Shown: one piece after another, positions 54,527-63,774 of the stretch
Layout of the letters: the number at the start of each line of letters is the position of its first letter
How positions within the stretch are numbered: position 1 is the stretch's first letter
The notes under the pieces: generated by a model
Told to the model about the DNA's origin: nothing
The model's input: only the letters and a program-made list of their open reading frames with translations
The model's database searches: none
Source: Chitinophaga polysaccharea
Lineage (GTDB): Bacteria > Bacteroidota > Bacteroidia > Chitinophagales > Chitinophagaceae
Assembly: GCF_007829335.1 (NCBI RefSeq)
Contig: NZ_VIWO01000005.1
Coordinates: 434,001-498,000 of the forward strand
Reading direction: 5' to 3'
DNA length: 64,000 bases
Translations under genes and position numbers: made by a program

Positions 54527-55081
54527 ATGTCCACGTCTGAAGATTCAGCCACTTTTTTAGCCAATGGTGATAGAGATCTATTTAACGATTTATATATACG
54601 GTATTGGGAAAAATTGTTCCTTGTTGCCAACAAGCACTTAAAAGATGCCGTGGTAGCGGAAGACGTGGTACATGACGTTTTCCTGAGTTTATGGAATAAC
54701 AGGAAAAAAGTAGCTATCCAACAGTTCGAAAACTACCTTGTTACCGCCGTCAAATACCAGGTGCTCACACAAATCAGGAAAAAAGCCTATGCCCGGAAAT
54801 ATACCCGGGAGGCCGCTATGGATAGCGCTGCTGAATTAGTACCAGAGATCAGCCATGTAGTACACAACAAAAAAATATTGGAACTGCTGTATAAAGAAAT
54901 TGACCTGCTACCAGAAAAATGCAGACTTATTTTTCAATACAGCCGGGAAGCAGGCATGACCTCCAAAGAAATAGCACAAACGCTGAAGATCAGCAAAAAA
55001 ACGGTAGATAACCAGATCCACAAAGCATTGGAGCGTTTAAAGTTCAGACTTAAACATATGCTTTTTATGTTTTTGGGATAA
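54527..55081 (+). CDS. ECF sigma factor, convergent with SusC/SusD set
   Basis: 184 residues. Sigma2 (about 20-85; LYIRYWEKLFLVANKHLKDAVVAEDVVHDVFLSLWNN) and sigma4 (about 125-178; DLLPEKCRLIFQYSREAGMTSKEIAQTLKISKKTVDNQIHKALERLK) are complete. It has no FecR on its own strand; the nearest FecR without a same-strand sigma is the one at 60676-61863. It may therefore be the sigma factor for that SusC/SusD operon, with which it is convergent. A shared bidirectional terminator separates them. Confidence 0.93.
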   Translation: MSTSEDSATFLANGDRDLFNDLYIRYWEKLFLVANKHLKDAVVAEDVVHDVFLSLWNNRKKVAIQQFENYLVTAVKYQVLTQIRKKAYARKYTREAAMDSAAELVPEISHVVHNKKILELLYKEIDLLPEKCRLIFQYSREAGMTSKEIAQTLKISKKTVDNQIHKALERLKFRLKHMLFMFLG

Positions 55082-55084
55082 CAG

Positions 55085-55126
55085 GAACAGTGCCGGTGCG
55101 TATACTTCGCACCGGCACTGTTCTTT
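55085..55126. terminator. Strong bidirectional terminator
   Basis: A perfect 16-base stem (GAACAGTGCCGGTGCG/CGCACCGGCACTGTTC) with a 7-base loop and TTT on the plus side lies in the 50-base gap between the convergent sigma gene and SusD gene. Confidence 0.88.
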
Positions 55127-55131
55127 CGACT

Positions 55132-57006
55132 TTACCACCCTAAGTTCTGCACCAGCTTCCCTCCTCCCTTGTCTATTTCTGACTGTGGGATTGGCATAAG
55201 ATAATGCCGGTCCAGGAACACCCGGGTTTGAATGGTAGTGAGCTTGTAAAATACCGCAACGCCTGCGGCCTCGCTGTTAGGATCAAGTCCGGTAGCCTGC
55301 AATTCTGCCGCAGTGGGCCGCGCATTCATACCATGTACACCTCCATTGTCCACATTCCTGGCAATCAGCCAGCGGCGTACATTCCAGAAACGTTTTCCCT
55401 CAAAGGCAAATTCTACGCGCCATTCATTCTGAATCCGCTTCCGCATGCCAGCTTTGGTATTGTCGTTTGTACCGCTCACCGGTAATGCCGGCATTGATAC
55501 ACGAGCCCTTACTTTATTGATGGCATCATATACGTCCTGGCTGGGGGCATCCAGGTATTCATTCATTGCTTCCGCGTAAATAAGATAAATTTCCGCCAGC
55601 CGGATGATCGGGAAATTCCGGTTGCCATTTCCTGAGCCTCTCAGGTTTACGCCCGGATCACACCATTTTCTCATGTTATACCCGGTCTCGCAATTGGTGC
55701 CTGATTTGGGCCATCCGTCGGATGCACCGCCATTGTTACCGAAATAAGCATATCGCAATGGCCGCCGGTGATTAGCTGAATCCCAGTAGGCATACTGGAA
55801 ATTGATGCTGGCATAAAAACGGGGATCCCTGTCTTTATACATATTGGAAATGTTGGCCGCCTGCCGGAACGTTTTCCCATCCCACAGCGGTCCGTTCCAG
55901 AAACCGTCTTTAGTATAACCAGCATTAGGATCGGTAATAGGCAGTCCGTTTTTCATTTCGTAAGCATCTACCATTTCCTGTAGCACACTAAATTTACCAT
56001 ATCCTCCGGCAGACTGGGCATCCTGTCCATTCGGTTGTATATTCTGGTCCAGGTCTCTGGTAGAGCCCAGTAACAACGGCAAAATGGTTTCTTTGTACTC
56101 CCGTGAGTAGAACAGGCGCGCGTAATTGTCGATAGGGTTCGTTGGATTGGGATTATTTAACGTATATACGTTCATATCCAGTACCGCTTTTGCTGCGTCA
56201 GCAGCCTTCTTCCACTTTTCTTTGTCGTAAGCCTGTGGGAAAAGCTGCGTTCCATCTGTGTTTTTTATACCTGCATACATCGTATTACCGTTCAACAAAG
56301 GGCTGGCGGCATATAGTAAAGTAATCGCTTTTAATGCCATAGCTCCGCCACGGGTAATGCGTCCGGTTTCTCCGGGATTATCGGTGTAGTCAATGGGCAA
56401 AGTGGGTGTTACCTTGTCCAGTTCCGTTACTATATAATTTACCACCTCATCAATCGGCTTCCTGATGTTCAGTTCATCAGGTACTTTCGCACTTACGTCT
56501 GTAACATCATCTCCCAGCAACGGCACCGCACCATAGGCCCTGAGCAGCTCAAAATATAATTTGGCCCTGAGAAAACGAACTTCCGCCTTATACTGGGGAA
56601 TCCGGGTGCTATAATAATCTGCCCTGTCCTGGGGTATGGGGGTCTTATCAATATTTTTCAGGAAAATATTAGCTCTCCGGATAAACTGCCAGGCAGTTCC
56701 CCAGGTATCGAGGGAGTTGTCTGTTGGTCCCCAGGCACCGGAATTAAACTTTAGTTCCGGAACATTTTCCCAGTGATTCTTACATTCGTCGGTACACGCA
56801 GCAAGGGTAGTGTTGGTATAAATATTTGTGGAACTTGTATTTAATGACGTGTACATATTGGCCCAGGCCCGTTCTGCCGTATTGATATTGTCGTAAATAT
56901 CTTTCTCAGTAACCACTTCCTTGGGAACAACATCCAGATATTTTTTACAGGATATGGTTGTTATGCAAAACAGCATTAGTCCGTGGTATAATAATTTGCG
57001 TATCAT
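55132..57006 (-). CDS. SusD/RagB-family outer-membrane lipoprotein
   Basis: 624 residues. Lipobox CITTISC-KKYLD. RagB/SusD motifs are TAERAWANMYTSL, RAKLYFELLRAYGAVPLLGD, TRGGAMALKAITLLYAASPLL, NFPIIRLAEIYLIYAEAMNEY, INKVRARVSMPALP and QNEWRVEFAFEGKRFWNVRRW. It is longer than the 518-residue SusD in this window, mainly in the middle, consistent with a larger ligand. It forms the pair with the SusC gene upstream (71-base gap). No enzyme genes follow. Confidence 0.95.
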   Translation of the reverse strand: MIRKLLYHGLMLFCITTISCKKYLDVVPKEVVTEKDIYDNINTAERAWANMYTSLNTSSTNIYTNTTLAACTDECKNHWENVPELKFNSGAWGPTDNSLDTWGTAWQFIRRANIFLKNIDKTPIPQDRADYYSTRIPQYKAEVRFLRAKLYFELLRAYGAVPLLGDDVTDVSAKVPDELNIRKPIDEVVNYIVTELDKVTPTLPIDYTDNPGETGRITRGGAMALKAITLLYAASPLLNGNTMYAGIKNTDGTQLFPQAYDKEKWKKAADAAKAVLDMNVYTLNNPNPTNPIDNYARLFYSREYKETILPLLLGSTRDLDQNIQPNGQDAQSAGGYGKFSVLQEMVDAYEMKNGLPITDPNAGYTKDGFWNGPLWDGKTFRQAANISNMYKDRDPRFYASINFQYAYWDSANHRRPLRYAYFGNNGGASDGWPKSGTNCETGYNMRKWCDPGVNLRGSGNGNRNFPIIRLAEIYLIYAEAMNEYLDAPSQDVYDAINKVRARVSMPALPVSGTNDNTKAGMRKRIQNEWRVEFAFEGKRFWNVRRWLIARNVDNGGVHGMNARPTAAELQATGLDPNSEAAGVAVFYKLTTIQTRVFLDRHYLMPIPQSEIDKGGGKLVQNLGW

Positions 57007-57077
57007 TTGTCGCTGATTTTAATGTAATCAAATAACCAGTGCGGGAAACGTATAATTATCCAATCGCGTTGATATTA

Positions 57078-60000
57078 TTAAAATGAAAAAGTTAATCCCG
57101 CATTGATAACCCGCTGCTGGGGATAGGTACCAGTACCACCATTGGAAATCTCAGGATCAAAAATTTTCAGTTTGTCCCAGGTAATGAGGTTAATACCATT
57201 TACAAAAATCCTGGCATTGCTGAACCCTATCTGGCTAAGCCAATACCGGGGAATATTATATCCTATCTCTACTGTCTTTAAACGCAGGTAATTGCTGGAA
57301 TAAATCCAGAACGTGGAATTTTGTTGGTTATTGGTATTGTCTTGTGAAGAGAGACGTGGATATTTATAGTCGCCATCAGGATTAGAAGCTACCCAGTGAT
57401 TGTCTTTCACCTCCGCCAGTACACCGGCAAATCTTGAAAATGGGAAGATGCCAGACCCATTTACTAATAATGAGCCACCATAAGCTCCCTGAAATAATAC
57501 ACTGACATCGAAGCCTGCATAGTGGTAGGAAAGACTCACGCCTAACATAGAGGTGGGCTGATTACGCTTACCAGGCAGGAAACCGGCATCAAGGGAGTTG
57601 ATGATACCATCGCCATTGATATCTTTGTATTTGATATCTCCCGGCTGAACGTTGCCAAACACGGATTGTGAAGGACTCTTTGCAATATCATCAGCATTTT
57701 TGAAGAAGCCAATGGCAGTATAACCATAAATAGATCCGACTTCTGTACCGGCTCTTGCCTGCCATTCCCTGCCTTTATAATCGGGCTGCGCATAGTAGGC
57801 AATGTTGTTAGTGGCATATGAATAGTTAACACGAACAGCGTACCCCTGTTTCCGGAACTCCTGCCGGTGCTCTACAGACAAATCAATCCCATGTTTATTC
57901 ACAATGGCGGCATTCAGCGCCGGTTGATTCAACAGCCCCACAGTGGCAGGCACCAGCTCCGAGTTAATCAGGATATCCTTTCGTTTCTCCCTGAAATATT
58001 CTACGGTCAGGTTCAATCCCCCCTTCCACAAACCGATGTCTAATCCCAGGTCCGTCTTGTATCCCTTCTCCCAGGTAAGATTGGGATTCGGAATACGCTG
58101 TTCATAAGCGCCGCCATAGCCGGTACCATCCCGGTTTACACCGAATTGGTATCCTGCATCATTCGGATTCCACTGGCTCAGATAGGAGAACCTGCCCGAT
58201 GGCAATGCATAAGTACCGGTGATCCCATAAGAACCTCTTATCTTAATCTGGTCAATAAAGTCCAGGCTGGGGCTTGACTTCACAAACTGCTCTTTTGCGA
58301 TATCCCAGCCGGCAGAAATAGCGGGAAAAAAGCCAAAGCGCTTACCTGCGGGGAAGTTTTCCGCACCATTGTAGGCGCCCGAAAACTGTACTGTATAACG
58401 GTTATCATAGTTATACATCACCCTTCCAACCACACCTTGATTCTTATAGGGAAGCCCGGGAATAGCATTGGATATCCCTCCATCTACCGCATCAAAAAAT
58501 GAGGATTGCGTGTAGAGCACCATCGCCTGCACGGTATGACGTCCGAAAGTATTGTCATAATTGAGATATGTTTCCAAAGTCGTACGCCTGTTACCGTTAG
58601 CAGTCACACCATACCCCAGGGTGCCATCCCCGTTTTCCACCACCTGGTAGGTACCACTTTTCGCCAGGTCGGTAACTGTATCCGCTATTACTCCCGGCAA
58701 CAACTTATACAGGAAAGTACGCCTGGAAAGATCCCGCCTCACGTTACGATAGTTGGTATTGTCAAAAGACAGCCTTACTCTTGAACTAAGTCCTTTCAGG
58801 AAATAACGCATGTCCCATTTGAAGCCCGCGGTTGACTGCAGGTTCGTTTCAAAATTCCGCTGGTACCCGGATTGGGTTAACTGCACATATGGAGAGGCCG
58901 GTACGTTATTAAATGCAGCCGGGCTGCCATCGGGATTGGTGACAGGATACCACCAGGCGGGTGTTGATTTAATGGCGCTGAAAATATCACTGGCATTGGC
59001 ACCGGGATAGTTCCGGTCCCGCACAATCGCGCCCAGTCCTAATTCCATGCTCAGGTCTTTCGACACCTGGAGATCGATATTGGAACGGAAGTTATACTTG
59101 TTGGTAATAGCCTGCATGTTGTATCCCTTAATCTGATCTTCATACCGGTACAATCCGTTTTGCCGCAGATACCCCATGGAGACAAAGTATTTGGCAAACT
59201 CATTACCGCCGGTCACATTGATATTTCCCTGCTGCATGAGGGAGTAGGGCTTCAGCATCGCTTCCATCCAATCTACGTTGGGATAGATGTATTGATAACC
59301 GGGTTTGCTTCTATCGCGGTAATACTGCAATACAGAATCTGTATACTGTATGGCCACCGGTAAACCGTCGTTGATCAGCCCTTCGCGGTACATGGTAAGC
59401 CCATCGTATGAGTCGGCATATTTTGGCAACCTCGTAGGACTTTGCCACCCGTTTTGTAAGGTTACATTGATACGGGGTTTGGAAGAAGTGCCTCTTTTGG
59501 TAGTCACCAGGATCACGCCATTAGCGCCGTTGATACCATAGATTGCAGTAGAACCGGCATCTTTCAGGATGCTGATATCTGAAATCTCGTTGGGATCAAT
59601 GTCGCCAAAGGAACGCTGGATACCGTCCACCAGGATAATGGGGCTGTTGTTGCCGGTAGTACTTAATCCGCGGATATAGAGATTAGATCCGTCGGCACCG
59701 GGTTCTCCACTGTTTTGTACGGTGATGAGGCCCGGTAATCTCCCCGCCAGCGCATTGCTGATATTAGCGACAGGGCTCTGCCTTAGTTCCCTCGGACCAA
59801 TAGACGCGATGGATCCCGTGAGATACTTTCGCTTCTGGGTACCATATCCTACTACGACTACTTCCTCGATGCTCTTGGCATTCAGCTGCAGTATCACGTC
59901 GACCGGAAAGCGGGTGGTATTGAGCACGCTGACTTCCTGGGAAACATACGTGGTATAGCTGATCACCAGGGTTCCGCCAATATCAGGCACTTTCATCGAA

Positions 60001-60503
60001 AACTTACCCGCATTGTTGGTGATCGTGGAAAGTTGCGTTCCCTTGAGCACGATGGTGGCGCCCACCAATGGTTCACCAATGTTGTTATAAACGGTGCCGC
60101 TGGCCTGGAAATATTGCCCCTGCCTGGTTGCAGGCAGCACAGGTTTTCCCCGGATGATAATGGTTTTGTATTTTAATTCATATACCAGCGGCTGGTTCCT
60201 GAAAACCTGTAACAGCACTTCTTCCAGCGGCTTATTGACTTCGTCGACCGTAACCGGTACTGCTTTTTTCAGCAGATCATCCTGGTATACAAACGCATAA
60301 CCCGTTTGTGACTTGATTTTCTCAAATATGGTCAGCAGCGGTAGGTTCGCACCTCTTAACGTTACAGTTTGCGCCATGGTGGTGGCATTCACCTGGAAGG
60401 TAGCAACAAGTAGAAAACAGATCATTAACTTCATGAGTAGAAAAAAACGGGCATGAAAGGGCCACAGATATTTAAATCTGCCCCAAATGGGAATAAGATT
60501 CAT
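57078..60503 (-). CDS. SusC/RagA-type TonB-dependent receptor with STN domain
   Basis: 1141 residues. The signal peptide lies behind a basic extension (second Met at residue 24), followed by an STN domain (about 46-120; QTVTLRGANLPLLTIFEKIKSQTG), a carboxypeptidase-regulatory-like domain (about 132-212), a plug (about 215-335; EEVVVVGYGTQKRKYLTGSI, LYIRGLSTTGNNSPIILVDGI) and a SusC barrel ending VINAGLTFSF. It imports the ligand bound by the SusD partner. STN implies control through the FecR just upstream. Confidence 0.95.
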   Translation of the reverse strand: MNLIPIWGRFKYLWPFHARFFLLMKLMICFLLVATFQVNATTMAQTVTLRGANLPLLTIFEKIKSQTGYAFVYQDDLLKKAVPVTVDEVNKPLEEVLLQVFRNQPLVYELKYKTIIIRGKPVLPATRQGQYFQASGTVYNNIGEPLVGATIVLKGTQLSTITNNAGKFSMKVPDIGGTLVISYTTYVSQEVSVLNTTRFPVDVILQLNAKSIEEVVVVGYGTQKRKYLTGSIASIGPRELRQSPVANISNALAGRLPGLITVQNSGEPGADGSNLYIRGLSTTGNNSPIILVDGIQRSFGDIDPNEISDISILKDAGSTAIYGINGANGVILVTTKRGTSSKPRINVTLQNGWQSPTRLPKYADSYDGLTMYREGLINDGLPVAIQYTDSVLQYYRDRSKPGYQYIYPNVDWMEAMLKPYSLMQQGNINVTGGNEFAKYFVSMGYLRQNGLYRYEDQIKGYNMQAITNKYNFRSNIDLQVSKDLSMELGLGAIVRDRNYPGANASDIFSAIKSTPAWWYPVTNPDGSPAAFNNVPASPYVQLTQSGYQRNFETNLQSTAGFKWDMRYFLKGLSSRVRLSFDNTNYRNVRRDLSRRTFLYKLLPGVIADTVTDLAKSGTYQVVENGDGTLGYGVTANGNRRTTLETYLNYDNTFGRHTVQAMVLYTQSSFFDAVDGGISNAIPGLPYKNQGVVGRVMYNYDNRYTVQFSGAYNGAENFPAGKRFGFFPAISAGWDIAKEQFVKSSPSLDFIDQIKIRGSYGITGTYALPSGRFSYLSQWNPNDAGYQFGVNRDGTGYGGAYEQRIPNPNLTWEKGYKTDLGLDIGLWKGGLNLTVEYFREKRKDILINSELVPATVGLLNQPALNAAIVNKHGIDLSVEHRQEFRKQGYAVRVNYSYATNNIAYYAQPDYKGREWQARAGTEVGSIYGYTAIGFFKNADDIAKSPSQSVFGNVQPGDIKYKDINGDGIINSLDAGFLPGKRNQPTSMLGVSLSYHYAGFDVSVLFQGAYGGSLLVNGSGIFPFSRFAGVLAEVKDNHWVASNPDGDYKYPRLSSQDNTNNQQNSTFWIYSSNYLRLKTVEIGYNIPRYWLSQIGFSNARIFVNGINLITWDKLKIFDPEISNGGTGTYPQQRVINAGLTFSF

Positions 60504-60675
60504 TATCTTTAGAATGTTTGGGTGATAAATTGGTTGTAAAGCGATTTAATTACAGACGGTTTGGGCCCAAATATATCCATCCGGAAGTGTGTCCGCACTT
60601 CCGGATTTATTTTTAGGACCTGCGTGTTCGTGGAATTTTACGTACTATTCATTGGCAGCGATTTTGGGAATATGC

Positions 60676-61863
60676 TTATTTGGTTGATACGATAATTTTA
60701 TTTCCTGTCAGTTGAAAATGCACCGTACCAGTGGCTTCCAGGATATCCAGCATTTGCCGGATGTCGCTCTGCCTGGAAAAAACACCCGAGAGGTAAATAT
60801 GATCTACATTCCCCTGGTATTCTACCGATACATCATACCAGCGTGTAACTTGCCGCATGATACCCTTAATATCCATCCGGCTAAACCGGAACTCTCCATT
60901 CTTCCAGGCGAGTGCCCGTTGCAGGTCGGCCCTGGAAACTTTAAATCCTAACGTTGTTTTCTCCAGGGTGGATTGTAAACCGGGCGATAGCAACGCATTG
61001 TTACCGGAGTAGGCCGTTTCTACCTTTCCCTCCACTAACGAGGTTTCTATGGTTCCCTCATCGCTATAGGCCATCACGTTAAACTTGGTGCCCAGCACCT
61101 TTACCTTCATGTCGTTGGGCAATCCTGTATGGCGAACGGATACGATGAATGGAATGTTACCACCCTGTGCAGACATCGCCGTGGCGACTTCAAAATATCC
61201 CTCACCAGTCAATTCCACTTCCCGCAAGCTGCCGCTAAACGGTACCGGGTACCGGAGCGATGATGCGGCGTTGAGCCACACCTTCGTTCCATCTGATAAG
61301 GTAACGCTGTATTGTCCACTTTTGGGCGTGATAATGGTATTATACACCACCGCGGATGATGACGCCGGTTGCTGGGTAGGTACATAGGCCACCTTTCCAT
61401 CTTCCGACTTGATGATCTGCATGCCATTCTTGCTGTCGATAGGTCCATCAGCGGTGCTGTCCAGCGCAATGGCTTTGCCATTGGCCAGGATAAGCGTTGC
61501 TTTGTTGTTGCCCACCGCATTTCCCTTTTCCGCCACTTTAGCGATCAATGGCGCCTGTTTGCTTCGCTGCATCCCGAAATACCATCCAACGCCCAACAGG
61601 ATAGCAACTGCCGCAGCAAATTGCCACGCCCGGGTGCGCCGTTGCTGTTGCTGTTGCTGTTGCTGCCTGATAGTCAGATCAATACTTTGGTTCAGGCGAC
61701 GCTGTATTTTTTTCCCTATCTCCTCTCTCAGCACCGCCAGTGCTTCATCCGCAGGTTCGGCACTGGCATCGAATGAATAGAACCAGTCGTTTACCAGCCG
61801 GGTTTCTTCTTCGTTGGCTTCTCCACGCAAATACTTTTCTATGATGTGAATTGGTAAGTCCAT
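60676..61863 (-). CDS. FecR-family anti-sigma factor with poly-Gln tract
   Basis: 395 residues. The cytoplasmic sigma-binding part (1-65) is followed by a run of eight Gln (67-74), then a membrane segment (about 80-98), a FecR domain (about 180-280; VWLNAASSLRYPVPF, GEGYFEVATAM) and a DUF4974-like end (about 320-395). It precedes its SusC gene by 172 bases on the same strand. Unusually, no sigma gene lies upstream on this strand: the sigma gene next door is divergent and belongs to a second FecR. Confidence 0.93.
   Translation of the reverse strand: MDLPIHIIEKYLRGEANEEETRLVNDWFYSFDASAEPADEALAVLREEIGKKIQRRLNQSIDLTIRQQQQQQQQRRTRAWQFAAAVAILLGVGWYFGMQRSKQAPLIAKVAEKGNAVGNNKATLILANGKAIALDSTADGPIDSKNGMQIIKSEDGKVAYVPTQQPASSSAVVYNTIITPKSGQYSVTLSDGTKVWLNAASSLRYPVPFSGSLREVELTGEGYFEVATAMSAQGGNIPFIVSVRHTGLPNDMKVKVLGTKFNVMAYSDEGTIETSLVEGKVETAYSGNNALLSPGLQSTLEKTTLGFKVSRADLQRALAWKNGEFRFSRMDIKGIMRQVTRWYDVSVEYQGNVDHIYLSGVFSRQSDIRQMLDILEATGTVHFQLTGNKIIVSTK
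61642..61665. repeat. Hexanucleotide microsatellite (four units)
   Basis: Four exact TTGCTG units (CAGCAA on the coding strand) encode the poly-Gln run of the FecR protein at the boundary between cytoplasmic part and membrane segment. A change in unit number would keep the frame and only alter the tether length. Confidence 0.9.
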
Positions 61864-61989
61864 GATAATAGAAGTATACTGAAGGAACAGGGATACCTAT
61901 GCCGGATGAAAAAAATTGGATTTTTTTTTTGAAACATTTTGCTTCGGCGGCATTTCTGGGAATTTCCACATTTATTTATTTAAATTGCT

Positions 61990-62565
61990 ATGGTAAACTG
62001 CCACGTTTTGAATACGATTGCTGCTTTGAAACAGGGTAACCTTTTGGTATTTAATGAAGTCTATTACTCCTGGCACAAAAGGATCTACTATTTTATTCTA
62101 CAAAAAACCAAGTCATCCTTCATTGCGGAAGAGGTGACGCAGCTTACTTTCATCAAATGCTGGAACTACCGGGAAAATCTCGCTGATGACCTCAATATAC
62201 AGTTACAGCTGTTCCGCATTGCCCGCACCACCCTGATCGACTTTCTCCGTAAGGAAACTGTTTACAAGGAGAAGGTGATCCACGTAATTGATAAATATAC
62301 CCTGCCGGTAGATGATGATCTCTGGGGGAAGCTGGCGGAAAAGGAATTGCAGGTGAAGCTGGCCAATGCATTGAAAGAAATGCCTCCGATGCGTCGTAAG
62401 GTGTTCGAAATGAGTCGTTTTAAAGGGATGAGCTACCAGCAGATCGCACACGAACTTTCCTTGTCGTCCAGAACGGTGGAAACACATATTTTTCAGGCCA
62501 TCAAGCAGATAAAACATTATCTCGGGTTCCTGATCTCCATCCTGGCCTGGCTCAGCCGGTTTTAA
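61990..62565 (+). CDS. ECF sigma factor (second, divergent regulon)
   Basis: 191 residues. Sigma2 (about 15-80; VFNEVYYSWHKRIYYFILQKTKSSFIAEEVTQLTFIKCWNYRENL) and sigma4 (about 130-180; MPPMRRKVFEMSRFKGMSYQQIAHELSLSSRTVETHIFQAIKQIK) are complete. It is of a different subgroup from the sigma at 54527 and the pair at 12682-13952. It is followed 69 bases later by its FecR and then a SusC-like receptor on the same strand. Confidence 0.93.
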   Translation: MVNCHVLNTIAALKQGNLLVFNEVYYSWHKRIYYFILQKTKSSFIAEEVTQLTFIKCWNYRENLADDLNIQLQLFRIARTTLIDFLRKETVYKEKVIHVIDKYTLPVDDDLWGKLAEKELQVKLANALKEMPPMRRKVFEMSRFKGMSYQQIAHELSLSSRTVETHIFQAIKQIKHYLGFLISILAWLSRF

Positions 62566-62634
62566 ATTTTTTTTGAATCAGACTACGTAGTTCGGTCTTT
62601 ACAAACGTATTACTTATCTATCAGCCTTTTTAAT

Positions 62635-63681
62635 ATGATCAATGATGAATTACTGAAACGGTTCTTCAGCAATCAGTGTACAACGGAAGAAGCCCGCAGC
62701 GTAGCCAATTACCTGCAGGAACACCCTGACATGCTCGAGAAATACCTCCCGGAAGCCGAATTCCTGCAATTACAGGAAGAAGGTCATTTCCCGGAAACCG
62801 TTTCCCAACAGTGGCTGAAAAATATTCATCAACAAACGGTATTGGGGAATAACCGGAAGAAGTGGACCAAACGACTGGCCATTGCCGCCGTAACAGCCGG
62901 CGCGCTGGTAGGCGGAACCATGTTGTTCCACCGCAATCAGCAAAAAATAGCCGCTGTCAACCCGGGAATAACCATCAACATCCCTTCTGAACAACAGCAG
63001 CTGACCGCCAATACCAGCAGCAAAGCAATGGCCGTTGTATTACCGGATGGTTCTGTAGTACAGCTGCTGCCGGCAGCCTCCATGGTGTATAACAAACAAT
63101 TCCGGGAAAACAGGAACATTTACCTGACCGGAGAAGCCGACTTTACAGTAGCCGCCGACAAATTACATCCATTCGTAGTATATAGCGGCGAATTATATAC
63201 CACCGCCCTGGGCACCTTTTTTCATGTGAAAGCCATCCCCGGAGAAGACATGATCAGCGTAAGACTGAACAACGGGAAAGTAGTGGTACAAGGATCCATC
63301 AACAAAAAGAAAATTATCAACGATGTGGTACTTACTCCTGGGAAAGAACTCAAGTACTACCGCAAAACAGGAAAAGCTTTTATATCCGACTTCAATACAA
63401 AGGGTACAGACGTATTGGTAAAAGCCGGTAACAACGGTCCCGGTTATACGAAACCAGACTGGTATAAATTTAACAACCAACCAATGTCACAAGTATTGGA
63501 TCAGCTGAGTAACTACTATGGAATAGCCATCTATTATTATCCTTCAGACGTGATGGAAATTTATTTTGATGGTAAATTTGAAAAAACAGACTCACTGGAA
63601 AAGATCCTGACAGATTTAACGCTTCCCAATAATCTGAAGCTGATCCGGAATGATAGCGGATTTATAATCAAGCGGAAATAA
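62635..63681 (+). CDS. FecR-family anti-sigma factor
   Basis: 348 residues. Cytoplasmic part (1-75), membrane segment (about 80-97), FecR domain (about 130-225; VVLPDGSVVQLLPAASMVYNKQF, GEADFTVAADKLHPF) and a DUF4974-like end (about 275-345; FNNQPMSQVLDQLSNYYGIAIYYYP). It is more divergent in the FecR core than the other three FecR proteins here (LLPAAS in place of WLNA-S). Confidence 0.92.
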   Translation: MINDELLKRFFSNQCTTEEARSVANYLQEHPDMLEKYLPEAEFLQLQEEGHFPETVSQQWLKNIHQQTVLGNNRKKWTKRLAIAAVTAGALVGGTMLFHRNQQKIAAVNPGITINIPSEQQQLTANTSSKAMAVVLPDGSVVQLLPAASMVYNKQFRENRNIYLTGEADFTVAADKLHPFVVYSGELYTTALGTFFHVKAIPGEDMISVRLNNGKVVVQGSINKKKIINDVVLTPGKELKYYRKTGKAFISDFNTKGTDVLVKAGNNGPGYTKPDWYKFNNQPMSQVLDQLSNYYGIAIYYYPSDVMEIYFDGKFEKTDSLEKILTDLTLPNNLKLIRNDSGFIIKRK

Positions 63682-63716
63682 GACAATAATTCATCAATAT
63701 AGTTCTATTCCATTTG

Positions 63717-63750
63717 CAACGCCTTGCGCGTTGAGGGCTTGCTTTGCCCT
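63717..63750 (+). other. Two short hairpins in the SusC-like leader
   Basis: CAACGC/GCGTTG and AGGGC/GCCCT lie back to back between the FecR stop and the receptor start. Stems are only 5-6 bases, so they are weak attenuator candidates at most. Confidence 0.25.
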
Positions 63751-63774
63751 ATACATTTAAAACACGTTCCAGTT

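Noticed and set aside
61918..61931. Run of T residues between the divergent FecR and sigma genes
   Set aside because: No stem precedes it in either direction, so it is not a terminator; probably just promoter-region A+T richness.
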